DNA from: an uncultured Dorea sp.
GTDB lineage: Bacteria; Bacillota; Clostridia; Lachnospirales; Lachnospiraceae
DNA length: 64,000 nucleotides
Assembly: GCA_900550865.1 (NCBI GenBank)
Contig: URTM01000003.1
Coordinates: 54,609 to 118,608 of the forward strand
Direction: 5' to 3'
A program made the translations under genes and the position numbers. Below are positions 1 through 8,674 of the stretch, piece by piece; the stretch's first letter is position 1; every line of letters begins with the position of its first letter. The notes beneath the pieces are model-generated. The model saw nothing but the letters and a program-made list of their open reading frames with translations. It ran no database searches and was not told where the DNA came from.

Positions 1-306
1 GAGCTCACCTGTTATATCCTCATCCTGCAGTTCTTTCTTTCCGGTCCCGGCTGCCGCGATCACCTGATCCATATCACAGATTCCCACCAGGCACTCCAGC
101 ACCTGCGCCAGGCTTTCGGCATACTGCTTTGCAAATGCAGACAGTTCCCCGATCGGGGAATATTTTTTTAGAATGATCTGCCCTTCTCTGTCCGTAAATA
201 TCTCCAGCGGATCACCTTCCCGGATCCTCAGTGTCCTTCTGATCTCTTTCGGTACAACTACGCGTCCCAGATCATCGATTCTTCTTACGATTCCCGTTGC
301 TTTCAT
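1..306 (-). CDS. spoVT: Stage V sporulation protein T, N-terminal 102 residues (gene runs off the window)
   Basis: This is an AbrB-type transcription factor that acts in the forespore and modulates sigma-G dependent genes. The N-terminus (MKATGIVRRIDDLGRVVVPK, then EIRRTLRIREGDPLEIFTD) is the classic swapped-hairpin AbrB domain. It is followed by KKYSPIGELSAFAKQYAESL, the linker into the GAF-like sensor half specific to SpoVT. The ATG at 306 is preceded by AGGAGGA at 318-324. The C-terminal half lies outside the window. The neighbouring genes prsA, mfd and pth on the same strand match the usual clostridial order. Confidence 0.93.
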   Translation of the reverse strand, partial: MKATGIVRRIDDLGRVVVPKEIRRTLRIREGDPLEIFTDREGQIILKKYSPIGELSAFAKQYAESLAQVLECLVGICDMDQVIAAAGTGKKELQDEDITGEL

Positions 307-406
307 AGCATTTATCTTCCTCCTGATTTTTCTGTTTTTTCCATATTTTCTAACATATGGCTAGTATGCTGAGAAAAAGATGGAATTATTCATGCAGATA
401 TTGGAC

Positions 407-435
407 TGGATATTTTTTCAATAGTTTTGTATAAT
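407..435 (+). promoter_or_regulatory. Candidate sigma-A promoter for yqeY
   Basis: TGGATA at 407-412 and TATAAT at 430-435 are separated by 17 bp, 32 bp upstream of the yqeY start. The -10 is perfect and the -35 is weak. Confidence 0.4.
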
Positions 436-466
436 AGTTGGAAGAAAATATTAGGAGGAATGAATC

Positions 467-913
467 ATGAGTAAAATTGATGAAGTACGTGCTGATATGG
501 TCAAAGCCATGAAAGCAAAAGACAAAGACACAAAGGAAACTTTATCCATGCTGCTTGCAGCTCTTAAGAATAAAGCAATCGACAAACGTGCAGACCTGAC
601 ACCGGAAGAAGAGACACAGGTTATCTTAAAAGAGATCAAGCAGACAAAAGAGACACTGGATATGACTCCTGCAGACCGTACAGAGATCATCGAAGAATGC
701 AATAAGCGTCTTGCAGTTCTGGAACAGTATGCTCCTAAGATGATGGATGAAGCAGAGATCAAAGAAGTCGTTGCTTCCGTTCTTGCAGAGATGGGACTGG
801 ATGCTCCTACCGCAAAGGATAAAGGTAAGATCATGAAGAACCTGATGCCTAAGGTAAAAGGAAAAGCAGACGGCAAACTTGTAAACGAGATCGTATCGAC
901 TTTCATGAAATAA
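467..913 (+). CDS. yqeY: GatB/YqeY domain protein
   Basis: This is a 148-residue stand-alone YqeY protein, the normal family length. The domain resembles the tail of the GatB subunit of the tRNA-dependent amidotransferase, and its cellular role is not settled. Typical features are the N-terminal helix SKIDEVRADMVKAMKAKD, TLSMLLAALKNKAID, and the C-terminal GKIMKNLMPKVKGKADGKLV block. AGGAGG sits nine bases before the ATG. It is a single-gene unit, convergent with the prsA-mfd-pth group. An imperfect hairpin at 934-966 followed by TTTT, then the strong hairpin at 981-1020, end it. Confidence 0.92.
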   Translation: MSKIDEVRADMVKAMKAKDKDTKETLSMLLAALKNKAIDKRADLTPEEETQVILKEIKQTKETLDMTPADRTEIIEECNKRLAVLEQYAPKMMDEAEIKEVVASVLAEMGLDAPTAKDKGKIMKNLMPKVKGKADGKLVNEIVSTFMK

Positions 914-980
914 GATAGCGTATCGACAGGATTCGCCACTGACAGGGTTCTTTCGAACGCCTGGCGATTTTAATAATGGT

Positions 981-1020
981 TAAGAATAGGCAGCCCCCGG
1001 TTGGAGGCTGCCCATTCTTA
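981..1020. terminator. Bidirectional terminator between yqeY and the PrsA-like gene
   Basis: Fifteen-base arms (981-995 and 1006-1020, one mismatch) enclose a 10-base loop. The A/T-rich outer stem can serve transcription from both sides. Confidence 0.8.
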
Positions 1021-1034
1021 TTTCTGTATTCGTC

Positions 1035-2084
1035 TTAGTTACCGGAAGTACTGTCTGTACTTGTTCCGGTTGTACTTGTATCTTTTGCTTTTACACTCAA
1101 TTTTGTAAAATCAATCTTATCCCATGTTCCTTTGTGAACCGTAATTTTTTCGTCCTTTTTCCATTTCTTTAATACTTTTTTGTAGTATTTATCCTGTTTT
1201 TCCGTAATCAGGGACTGTTTCTTCGTCTCTGTAGCAGTTTCATCGTTAAGACTTGTAACTTTTGCCACATAACATGCGGTATCGCTTTCGATCACATCCG
1301 TCATCTCGCCTTCTCCTAATTTGTCTGCTGCTTTTACCACTTCCTTGGACGGGCTTACGGAATCCGAATCAAAAGTTGCATCTTTTGCTTCTGTTCCCTG
1401 TTCCGTTGCATAAGCTGCAAAATCTTCTGCCGACTTAGCTCCTTCCGCAAATGCCTCTGCTTCTGCCTTTACCTTCTTCTTTTCATCATCGGATACCGTT
1501 GCATCGGAGGAATCAGACGAATCTGTTGATGTCGTATAATCAAATTCCACATACTGCATATGCTTCTGTGCTGCTTCCTCATCTGTTACATTCACATTTG
1601 CTTCCGCTACGATTGCCGAACGCATCTTCTGCTCGATCACCATCAGTGTCATGACACGTTTTACATTTTCCTTGGAACCGGATACCTTATCCTTTTTCTT
1701 CTGGGAGTTGGCCTCATCAAATTCCTTCGCCGCATCATTAATTGCTTTTTTATCTGCCTTTGTAAGCTTTACATCGTAGTCCTTCATATGCTCTTCCAGA
1801 AGTGCCATATTCTTCAGATCATCCAGCAGTGTCTCTTTGATCGATTCTTCATAGGTCTTGCCGTCCGACGCATTTTTCGTCCACATATCATCTCCGCCGA
1901 AATAGCTTGCAAAGTATGTTTCGTACTGAGCCTGTGTATATCTTGCATAGAAATTCGCAACACCTGCCGTGATCTCTTCATCCCCTGCTTTTACGACCAC
2001 TGCATCATCCTTAAGCGATCCGCATCCGGTAAGTGATGCTGCCATAATTCCTGCCAGTGCTAATATTAATGCTCTTTTTTTCAT
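1035..2084 (-). CDS. PrsA/SurA-like extracytoplasmic foldase lipoprotein
   Basis: This 349-residue exported lipoprotein probably helps fold secreted proteins at the membrane surface. The signal peptide MKKRALILALAGIMAASLTGC ends in a lipobox (LTGC) with the lipidated cysteine at residue 21. Residues about 30-170 form the helical chaperone part seen in PrsA and SurA. A degenerate parvulin-like region is visible around residues 205-275 (AEDFAAYATEQG, KLGEGEMTDVIESDTACYVAKV). The acidic and Ser/Thr-rich insert near residue 195 and the Thr/Ser-rich tail are low complexity. It lies 16 bp downstream of mfd, as in many clostridia. Whether it retains isomerase activity cannot be judged here. Confidence 0.83.
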   Translation of the reverse strand: MKKRALILALAGIMAASLTGCGSLKDDAVVVKAGDEEITAGVANFYARYTQAQYETYFASYFGGDDMWTKNASDGKTYEESIKETLLDDLKNMALLEEHMKDYDVKLTKADKKAINDAAKEFDEANSQKKKDKVSGSKENVKRVMTLMVIEQKMRSAIVAEANVNVTDEEAAQKHMQYVEFDYTTSTDSSDSSDATVSDDEKKKVKAEAEAFAEGAKSAEDFAAYATEQGTEAKDATFDSDSVSPSKEVVKAADKLGEGEMTDVIESDTACYVAKVTSLNDETATETKKQSLITEKQDKYYKKVLKKWKKDEKITVHKGTWDKIDFTKLSVKAKDTSTTGTSTDSTSGN

Positions 2085-2100
2085 TTATCCTAACCTGCCT

Positions 2101-5100
2101 TTATTTGCTTAATGGGTCAATTATACCGCTTTTTTCTCCGCCTATCAATCCTTTCAACCCATTTAACACATTTTTCGTGATTTCCAGTGCATCCGTCTGC
2201 TTCTCTTTCAGGTTCCGTCTCTTCTTCTCATAGATGAAGCATGGCTGTGCTCCGTCTGCTTTGAAGGTCAGTTCCCCTCGGAAATCTTCGATCAGCTTCG
2301 GAATCCGTTCCGGATGCACTTTCGCTTTTTCATACATGGTAAATGTGTAAACCTCGCCCTTCTGTTCAACCGCCGTTACATACAACTGATGTGCCTGTGC
2401 CTTCAGCGCCGCTACTTCCAGAAGCTTTTCTACTTTCTTCGGAATATCTCCGAAACGGTCGATCAATTCTTCTGTCATATCTTCCATCTCTTCCCTGTTC
2501 TCGATTGCAGCGATCCGTTTATAGACATCCAGTTTCTGATATTCATTCGGAATATACGAAGCCGGAATAAATGCATCCACATTCAGATCCATCGTGGTTG
2601 TAAAGGTCTCCTCTTCTTCCATCTCGCCTTTCAGATGCTTCACCGCCTCGTTCAACATCTTACAATAAAGATCATATCCGACCGCCTCCATATGACCATG
2701 CTGCTCCGCACCCAGCAGATTACCCGCTCCACGGATCTCCAGGTCGCGCATCGCAATCTTGAATCCGGATCCAAGATCGGTAAATTCCCGGATGGCAGCA
2801 AGTCTTTTTTCTGCCACTTCTTTTAACATCTTGTCTCTCCGGTAGAGAAGGAATGCATATGCCATGCGGTTGGAGCGTCCGACACGCCCACGCAGCTGAT
2901 AAAGCTGTGAAAGCCCGAGACGGTCCGCATCGTGGATGATCATCGTATTCGCATTGGAAATATCCAGGCCGGTCTCAATGATCGTTGTGGATACCAGTAC
3001 ATCAATTTCTCCGTTGATAAAATCATACATGATCCGTTCCAGTTCGTGTTCCCGCATCTGTCCGTGTGCATAAGCAACCGTCAGATCCGGCACCAGTTTC
3101 TGTACATGTCCTGCTACTTCATCGATATCTTCCACACGGTTGTAGACATAATATACCTGTCCCTGTCTCGCACATTCCCGTTCGATTGCCTCACGTACCA
3201 TCTCGTCATTGTATTCCATAACATATGTCTGGATCGGCATACGGTCATTCGGCGCTTCCTCCAATACGCTCATATCGCGGATTCCGATCAGACTCATATG
3301 AAGCGTTCTCGGGATCGGAGTCGCCGTAAGCGTCAGTACATCTACATTTTCCTTTAATTTCTTGATCTTTTCCTTGTGCTGCACACCGAACCGCTGCTCT
3401 TCATCAATGATCAGAAGACCAAGATCTTTGAACTTCAGATCTTCGCTCAGTACCCGGTGCGTTCCGATGATGATATCCACCAGTCCCTTTTTCGCATCTT
3501 CGACCGTCTTCTTCTGCTGTGCCGGCGTGCGGAATCTGCACATCAGATCGATCCGCACCGGGAAGTCCTTCATACGCTGTACGAATGTCCTGTAATGCTG
3601 CTGTGCAAGAATCGTTGTCGGAACCAGATAGACCACCTGTTTACTCTCCTGTACCGCTTTAAATGCCGCACGGATCGCAACCTCTGTCTTGCCGAATCCG
3701 ACATCCCCGCAGACCAGACGGTCCATGATCTTGTGGCTTTCCATATCTTTTTTCACAGCCTCGATCGCCATCATCTGATCTTCCGTCTCTTCAAACGGAA
3801 ACATCTCTTCAAATTCTCTCTGCCAGACTGTATCTTCTCCGTAGACATAACCATCTTGCTCCTGCCTTGCCGCATACAACTTCACCAGATCTCTTGCAAT
3901 CTCTTTTACCGCACCGCGCACCTTCGTCTTAGTCCGGTTCCACTCCTGGGTTCCCAGCTTATTCAGCTTCGGTTTCTTGGCATCGGCACTGGCGTATTTC
4001 TGTATCAGATCGAGCTGCGTTGCCGGAATATAGAGATTTCCGCCCTGTGCATATGAGATCTTCATATAATCCTTTGAGATCTTGTCTACAACAATCTTTT
4101 CGATCCCCTGATAGACACCGACACCGTGGTTCTCATGAACGACATAATCTCCCGGCTTCAGTTCCGAAAAGCTCTGGATCTTGCGTCCCTCGTAAGTCTT
4201 TCTCTTTTTCTTCTTTTTTCTCTTTCCGAAAATGTCTGACTCTGCGATCACCGTGAACTTGAGCATTGGATATTCATACCCTTCTGCAATATACCCATAT
4301 GCTGTCATGATCTCTCCCGGCTTTACTTCCCGATCCAGATCTTCACTGTAATAACTGCTCAGGTTATAATCCCTCAGATCCTCCGCCAGACGTTTTGCAC
4401 GGGTTCTTGATCCGGACAGCAGGATCACTCTGTATCCGTTTCTTTTCAGTCTCTTCAGATCCTGTGTCAGCATCTCAAAGCTGTTATTATACGGATTGAC
4501 GCCCGTTGCCTGGATCTCATAAGACTCCCTTACTTCCAGTCCCTTGCATTTCATCTCCAAAGCGAAAAAGCCGATACTGCTATAAGTATTGATCTTCTTC
4601 AGGATATCTGCAACCGGGAATATCTTCGCTTCTTCCTCTTCCAGTTCATAGCCGCTCTCAAGCCGCTTCTTCTGCGCTTCCATGAATTCATCTTCAATGT
4701 TCTGTCCACGCTCCACAAGACGCACCGGTTCATCTAAGAAAAGGATGGTGTCCTCTTTCGGAAAATAATCCAGAAACGAAACGCCCTTTTCTTCTCCCTG
4801 TGGGAATTCCACCGCCGGATAGATCGTGATTTCCGTCAGGTTCTCAATGGATCTCTGGCTCTCCACATCGAAAGTACGGATGGAATCCACCTCATCTCCC
4901 CAGAGTTCGATCCTCACCGGAAGTTCTTCCGTCAGCGGATAGATATCCAGTATCCCTCCGCGCACAGCGAACTGCCCCGGTCCTTCTACCTGTACTTCCC
5001 TGTCATATCCTACAGCCGCAAGCTTCTCTGCCATCTCATCTAACTTCAGGACACTGTCATTTTGTATCTCCAGTACTTTGTCTTCAATGCTTTCCTTCGG

Positions 5101-5481
5101 CGCAAGATGATCCATGAACCCGTCCAGACTTGTCACGACCGTCACCGGTTCTCCTGCAAGCACTGCCTGGATTCCTTCCATTCTCTGCTTCACCAGTTCT
5201 TTACTTCTGATGTCCGCCTGATAGAATAGAAAATCCTTCGCCGGATACAGATAGGTATTGCTGTCCAGAAAACGATATTCTTCGTAGATCTGTTTTGCTT
5301 TTGTCTCACTGGAACAGGCGATGACTTTATATTTACAGCCATCGCCAAGTGCATATATCATATGAGATTTCTGGGAATTCACGCATCCGCATACACGGAT
5401 CATCCCTGCATCTTTTTTCTTATTCTTACAGAGTTCTTCAAACTCTGCCAGTTCCTTTAATGGCCCGATTAAGCCCTGCAT
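2101..5481 (-). CDS. mfd: Transcription-repair coupling factor Mfd
   Basis: This is an ATP-driven DNA translocase that removes RNA polymerase stalled at lesions and recruits UvrA. Its 1126 residues are normal for the family. The N-terminal UvrB-like region contains RGGILDIYPL. The CarD-like polymerase-interaction domain has YVVHENHGVGVYQGIEKI. The superfamily 2 translocase has Walker A GDVGFGKTEVA near residue 595, DEEQRFGVQHKEKIK near 700, TATPIPRTLH, and the TRG-type segment QLRGRVGRSNR. The ATG follows AGGAGG, which overlaps the end of pth, so the two genes are probably co-transcribed and translationally linked. Confidence 0.98.
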   Translation of the reverse strand: MQGLIGPLKELAEFEELCKNKKKDAGMIRVCGCVNSQKSHMIYALGDGCKYKVIACSSETKAKQIYEEYRFLDSNTYLYPAKDFLFYQADIRSKELVKQRMEGIQAVLAGEPVTVVTSLDGFMDHLAPKESIEDKVLEIQNDSVLKLDEMAEKLAAVGYDREVQVEGPGQFAVRGGILDIYPLTEELPVRIELWGDEVDSIRTFDVESQRSIENLTEITIYPAVEFPQGEEKGVSFLDYFPKEDTILFLDEPVRLVERGQNIEDEFMEAQKKRLESGYELEEEEAKIFPVADILKKINTYSSIGFFALEMKCKGLEVRESYEIQATGVNPYNNSFEMLTQDLKRLKRNGYRVILLSGSRTRAKRLAEDLRDYNLSSYYSEDLDREVKPGEIMTAYGYIAEGYEYPMLKFTVIAESDIFGKRKKKKKRKTYEGRKIQSFSELKPGDYVVHENHGVGVYQGIEKIVVDKISKDYMKISYAQGGNLYIPATQLDLIQKYASADAKKPKLNKLGTQEWNRTKTKVRGAVKEIARDLVKLYAARQEQDGYVYGEDTVWQREFEEMFPFEETEDQMMAIEAVKKDMESHKIMDRLVCGDVGFGKTEVAIRAAFKAVQESKQVVYLVPTTILAQQHYRTFVQRMKDFPVRIDLMCRFRTPAQQKKTVEDAKKGLVDIIIGTHRVLSEDLKFKDLGLLIIDEEQRFGVQHKEKIKKLKENVDVLTLTATPIPRTLHMSLIGIRDMSVLEEAPNDRMPIQTYVMEYNDEMVREAIERECARQGQVYYVYNRVEDIDEVAGHVQKLVPDLTVAYAHGQMREHELERIMYDFINGEIDVLVSTTIIETGLDISNANTMIIHDADRLGLSQLYQLRGRVGRSNRMAYAFLLYRRDKMLKEVAEKRLAAIREFTDLGSGFKIAMRDLEIRGAGNLLGAEQHGHMEAVGYDLYCKMLNEAVKHLKGEMEEEETFTTTMDLNVDAFIPASYIPNEYQKLDVYKRIAAIENREEMEDMTEELIDRFGDIPKKVEKLLEVAALKAQAHQLYVTAVEQKGEVYTFTMYEKAKVHPERIPKLIEDFRGELTFKADGAQPCFIYEKKRRNLKEKQTDALEITKNVLNGLKGLIGGEKSGIIDPLSK

Positions 5482-5485
5482 CTTT

Positions 5486-6070
5486 TTATGCCTCCTTAGG
5501 CTTTACTTTCCTGTTATACTGATTCATGGCAGCCTCGATCTCTCCATTTAAGATCATTCCCACCGCATGGTCTGCGCGGTCATATCCCTCTTCCATCAAT
5601 TCACGGTCTTCTTTCGAAAAATGTCCCAGTACATAATCCGCCAGGTCGTATTTCTTTGGCTTCTCCCCAACGCCGATCTTGATTCTCGGGAACACATCGG
5701 TTCCAAGGTTGGCAATAATATTTTTTATCCCATTATGCCCTCCGGCGCTTCCTTTCTTACGGATTCTCAGCTGCCCTACATCCAGACTGATATCATCATA
5801 GATCACAAGAAGCTCATGCTCTTCATCAATCTTATAATAATTGACCAGTTCTCTTAAGCTTTCCCCACTCAGATTCATATAGGTCTGCGGTTTTACCAGC
5901 AGCACCTTCTGTCCACCGATCATTCCTTTTCCGACCAGTGCTCTTCCTTTTCTTCCATCTACAGAAATATTATATCTGTCTGCCAGCATATCTATGACAT
6001 CAAATCCTACATTATGTCTGGTTCCTTCGTACTGAAGTGTAGGATTCCCAAGTCCTGCAATAATAAACAT
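5486..6070 (-). CDS. pth: Peptidyl-tRNA hydrolase
   Basis: It cleaves the ester bond of peptidyl-tRNAs that drop off ribosomes and so recycles tRNA. The 194 residues contain the catalytic histidine in GTRHNVGFDVIDML (His19), the QTYMNLSGESL motif, YDDISLDVGQLRIRKKGSAGGHNG and the FPRIKIGVG strand, all diagnostic of bacterial Pth. The start follows GGAAGGTG with normal spacing. It is the first gene of the pth-mfd-prsA transcript; mfd begins 4 bp after it ends. Confidence 0.97.
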   Translation of the reverse strand: MFIIAGLGNPTLQYEGTRHNVGFDVIDMLADRYNISVDGRKGRALVGKGMIGGQKVLLVKPQTYMNLSGESLRELVNYYKIDEEHELLVIYDDISLDVGQLRIRKKGSAGGHNGIKNIIANLGTDVFPRIKIGVGEKPKKYDLADYVLGHFSKEDRELMEEGYDRADHAVGMILNGEIEAAMNQYNRKVKPKEA

Positions 6071-6215
6071 AATTCTTCACCTTCCATTTCTTTTATCATT
6101 CTACAAGAACCTTTTCCATTTGTCACGGAAAAATTAAATGAATAATTCTTCCACGTTTTTCATACATTATAGAAAATAAAACAATCTTTGAAATAATATA
6201 CCAGGAGGTCTCACT

Positions 6216-6650
6216 ATGAGTTCCAAAACAAAAATTGTTGTACTTCACATGAAAGAAATCATCTATACCGTTATTTTCGCAGTATTAGCCATCGTCCTGA
6301 TCCTGCTTCTGATATTCATGTTCCGTCCGGGATACCACTCCGATTCCAAAGACAAACGGATCTATACTCCGGGAATTTATACCTCGGATATTACTCTGAA
6401 CAATACCGCACTGGAGGTCGAGGTGACCGTAGACGAATCCCGTATCAATTCTATCCGTTTTACCAATCTGAATGAATCGATCACGACCATGTATCCGTTC
6501 ATTGAGCCTGCAATTGAAGATATCGCCGAACAGATCTATAAGAAGCAGTCTCTCGACAATATCCAGTATTCGTCCGACACGCCTTATACTTCCCAGCTGA
6601 TCGTCCAGGCCATTGAAACTGCACTGAAAAAAGCCGGAACTACAAAGTAG
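6216..6650 (+). CDS. Membrane-anchored FMN-binding-domain-like protein
   Basis: This is a 144-residue protein with one N-terminal membrane helix (about residues 15-34, VIFAVLAIVLILLLIFMF) and an external domain. The domain pattern YTPGIYTSDI..ALEVEVTVDESRINSIRF...IYKKQSLDNIQYSSDTPYTSQLIVQAIETAL follows the layout of FMN_bind domains. It lacks the usual SGAT flavinylation motif (SSDTPYTS occupies the position), so covalent FMN attachment is doubtful. CAGGAGG precedes the ATG. It is transcribed away from pth. The function is unknown. Confidence 0.6.
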   Translation: MSSKTKIVVLHMKEIIYTVIFAVLAIVLILLLIFMFRPGYHSDSKDKRIYTPGIYTSDITLNNTALEVEVTVDESRINSIRFTNLNESITTMYPFIEPAIEDIAEQIYKKQSLDNIQYSSDTPYTSQLIVQAIETALKKAGTTK

Positions 6651-6660
6651 TTACGGCTTT
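6630..6660 (+). terminator. Hairpin over the stop codon of the FMN-binding-like gene
   Basis: Fourteen-base arms (6630-6643 and 6647-6660, one mismatch) overlap the last codons and the stop. The T-tract is short, so this may be a weak terminator or an mRNA 3' stabiliser. Confidence 0.45.
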
Positions 6661-6713
6661 CAGACTGTAGACAAAGTCTAGCAATTGCTGGGCTTTTCTA
6701 CTTTTAGACCCCT

Positions 6714-6745
6714 CTGCCGGCGGTCTCTGCGATACCGTCCGGCAG
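6714..6745. terminator. GC-rich hairpin between convergent genes
   Basis: CTGCCGG (6714-6720) pairs with CCGGCAG (6739-6745), with an inner CGGT/ACCG extension. It lies between two convergent genes, and a bidirectional terminator role is inferred. Confidence 0.55.
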
Positions 6746-6762
6746 GTATTTCCCATTTGTTT

Positions 6763-7026
6763 TTATCCCTCAACGATAAGATAACGACCATCTGAAAGTG
6801 CGAATACCTCCGATGCGTCTTCAATCTCTTCGTCAGACATTCCACTGACGTCCATTCCTTCCTGATCCAGGAATTCTCTGACTTCTCCGATATTATCTAC
6901 GACAGCAGCCATACAGTCCTCCAGAAAAGCCTCTGCCTCTTCCAAAGTCTCTGCAACCGGTTCGTCAAACAGCTGACCCTGATTCATAATAAAGGTCTGC
7001 AGACATTCCTCATCATACTCGTACAT
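6763..7026 (-). CDS. Small acidic conserved protein of unknown function
   Basis: An 87-residue, strongly acidic cytoplasmic protein with no signal or membrane segment. It is rich in Glu/Asp (EETLEEAEAFLEDCMAAVVDNIGEVREFLDQEG, ending LSDGRYLIVEG). A GGGAGG nine bases before ATG 7026 selects this start over a TTG three codons upstream. The HAD phosphatase ends 26 bp upstream on the same strand, so the two may be co-transcribed. No family is recognised with confidence. Confidence 0.72.
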   Translation of the reverse strand: MYEYDEECLQTFIMNQGQLFDEPVAETLEEAEAFLEDCMAAVVDNIGEVREFLDQEGMDVSGMSDEEIEDASEVFALSDGRYLIVEG

Positions 7027-7052
7027 ACATCTCAACCTCCCTTATCGTAATA

Positions 7053-7700
7053 TTACACAAACTGCAACAGTTCATCCGGTCTTGCGATCAGATGATCTGC
7101 TCCCGCAGTTTCTAACGTTTTTCTGTCCCGGAATCCCCACAGCACGCCTATCGTCTTGAGGCCTGCATTCCTTCCGGTTGCCGCATCAACTTCTGAATCT
7201 CCGATATACAGACATTCTTCTTTTGACACGTGCATCTGCTCCATAAGATACCATACTCCGTCCGGCTCCGGTTTCCTTCGGATACCTTCTTTCTGCCCCT
7301 GGGCATAATCAAACAATTCTTCTCCAAAGATTGCTTTCACAACTTTTACTGTCTGACGGTCCGGCTTATTGGAAAGGACTGCCAGCTGGATTCCTTTATC
7401 TTTCAATGCTTTCAACATCTCCGTGATTCCTTTATAAGGTGTTACATGATATGTACAATTCCGGTCAAATATACGTCTGTATATTTCCATTCCCTCTTCA
7501 ATTCTTGAAGCATCTGTGTCTCCGGCTGCTTTCAGTGACTTTTCCATTAATACCCTGGCTCCATTCCCGACGAACAACCTGCACTGATCTTTTGTGATCT
7601 TTGAAAGTCCCATCTCCTCAAGTGTCAGATTTACGGAATATGTCATAGATTCCAATGTATTTGTTAATGTTCCATCCAGATCAAATATACAAGCTTTCAT
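7053..7700 (-). CDS. HAD-family phosphatase (phosphoglycolate phosphatase-like)
   Basis: This 215-residue haloacid dehalogenase-type hydrolase has motif I DLDGTLTNT (nucleophile and acid Asp residues), motif II LAVLSNKPD, the lysine region GQKEGIRRKPEPDGV, and motif IV YIGDSEVDAATGRNAG. The alpha-helical cap between motifs I and II places it with the Gph/PpaX group, which removes phosphate from phosphoglycolate or pyrophosphate. The substrate cannot be fixed from sequence. AGGAGGG lies 9 bp before ATG 7700, so the upstream in-frame methionine at 7727 is not the start. Confidence 0.85.
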   Translation of the reverse strand: MKACIFDLDGTLTNTLESMTYSVNLTLEEMGLSKITKDQCRLFVGNGARVLMEKSLKAAGDTDASRIEEGMEIYRRIFDRNCTYHVTPYKGITEMLKALKDKGIQLAVLSNKPDRQTVKVVKAIFGEELFDYAQGQKEGIRRKPEPDGVWYLMEQMHVSKEECLYIGDSEVDAATGRNAGLKTIGVLWGFRDRKTLETAGADHLIARPDELLQFV

Positions 7701-7759
7701 TATACAAATCCCTCCTGCAAATATCATAGTATGAGACCGTCAAAAATGCAATACCAAAA

Positions 7760-7792
7760 ATGCGCCAGCCCTTAGATAAGGTACTGGCGCAT
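7760..7792 (-). terminator. Intrinsic terminator of sigG
   Basis: Nine-base perfect arms ATGCGCCAG (7760-7768) and CTGGCGCAT (7784-7792) are followed, reading minus, by TTTTT. The hairpin overlaps the last codons of sigG. Confidence 0.85.
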
Positions 7793-8548
7793 AGTTTTCA
7801 ACGCATTCTTTTCCAGCCTGCTGACCTGGGCCTGGGATATCTGTATCTCCTTTGCAACTTCCATCTGCGTTCTTCCCTGAAAGAACCGGAGCTTGATAAT
7901 ATAACGTTCCCGTTCATCAAGATGCTTCATTGCTTCTTCCAGTGACAGATCTTCCACCCATTTTTCTTCTTTATTCGTCTGATCACTCAATTGATCCATC
8001 ACATACAATGCATCTCCACCATCATTATAGACCGGTTCCTGCAGACTCATCGGTATCTGGATTGCATCCAAAGCAAACATAATATCCTCTTTGGATATGC
8101 CGATTTCTGTCGCAATTTCCTGCACCGTCGGTTCTTTCTGGTTCTTCTTCCTGTAGCTTTCCCGCGCATAGATCGCTTTATATGCCGTATCTCTGAGTGA
8201 CCTGCTGACACGGATGGAATTGTTATCTCTCATGTACCTTCTGATCTCTCCGACGATCATTGGTACTGCATAGGTGGAAAATTTTACCTCTAATTCCGTA
8301 TTAAAATTGTTGACCGCCTTGATCAGTCCGATGCAACCGATCTGGAACAGATCGTCCGGATTCTCCCCGCTTGCCCCGAAGCGTCTTATTACGCTCAGGA
8401 CAAGTCTTAAGTTTCCTTTGATGTACTCTTCTTTTGCTTCCTGGTCTCCTTCCTTAATACGTACAAACAAAGCTTCCTTCTCCTCTTCATTCAGGATAGG
8501 AAGCTTTGCCGTATTGACACCACATATTTCTACCTTTCCCTGTGCCAT
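7772..8548 (-). CDS. sigG: RNA polymerase sporulation sigma factor SigG
   Basis: This is the late forespore-specific sigma factor. Its 258 residues match SigG along the whole length: KVEICGVNTAKLPIL at the N-terminus, region 2 NLRLVLSVIRRFG..DDLFQIGCIGLIKAVNNF and VKFSTYAVPMIVGEIRRYMRDN, and region 4 ending in FFQGRTQMEVAKEIQISQAQVSRLEK. In Bacilli it lies directly beside spoIIG. Here a metallo-hydrolase gene separates it from sigE. A sigma-F/sigma-G type promoter can be seen upstream (8592-8620) and a strong terminator closes the unit. Confidence 0.98.
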   Translation of the reverse strand: MAQGKVEICGVNTAKLPILNEEEKEALFVRIKEGDQEAKEEYIKGNLRLVLSVIRRFGASGENPDDLFQIGCIGLIKAVNNFNTELEVKFSTYAVPMIVGEIRRYMRDNNSIRVSRSLRDTAYKAIYARESYRKKNQKEPTVQEIATEIGISKEDIMFALDAIQIPMSLQEPVYNDGGDALYVMDQLSDQTNKEEKWVEDLSLEEAMKHLDERERYIIKLRFFQGRTQMEVAKEIQISQAQVSRLEKNALKTMRQYLI

Positions 8549-8591
8549 TACAGACCTCCTGTCAGAATCTCATCCATCAGTTTCTATTAAG

Positions 8592-8620
8592 ATGATGCTC
8601 CTTATCGCACAGGCTTATGC
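8592..8620 (-). promoter_or_regulatory. Candidate sigma-F/sigma-G promoter of sigG
   Basis: Reading minus, GCATA (8616-8620) is followed after 15 bp by GAGCATCAT (8592-8600). This resembles the GYATA / GNNNANNAT-type forespore promoter elements, about 44 bp upstream of the sigG start. The match at -10 is partial. Confidence 0.45.
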
Positions 8621-8674
8621 GGTTTCTTATCAAATAAAAAAATTTTTACTCCTTGACATCTGACAGATTCTGCG

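Noticed and set aside
451..939. 162-codon frame antisense to yqeY
   Set aside because: It lies exactly opposite a well-supported gene, and its Ser/Ile-rich composition is typical of the antisense of a Lys/Glu-rich protein.
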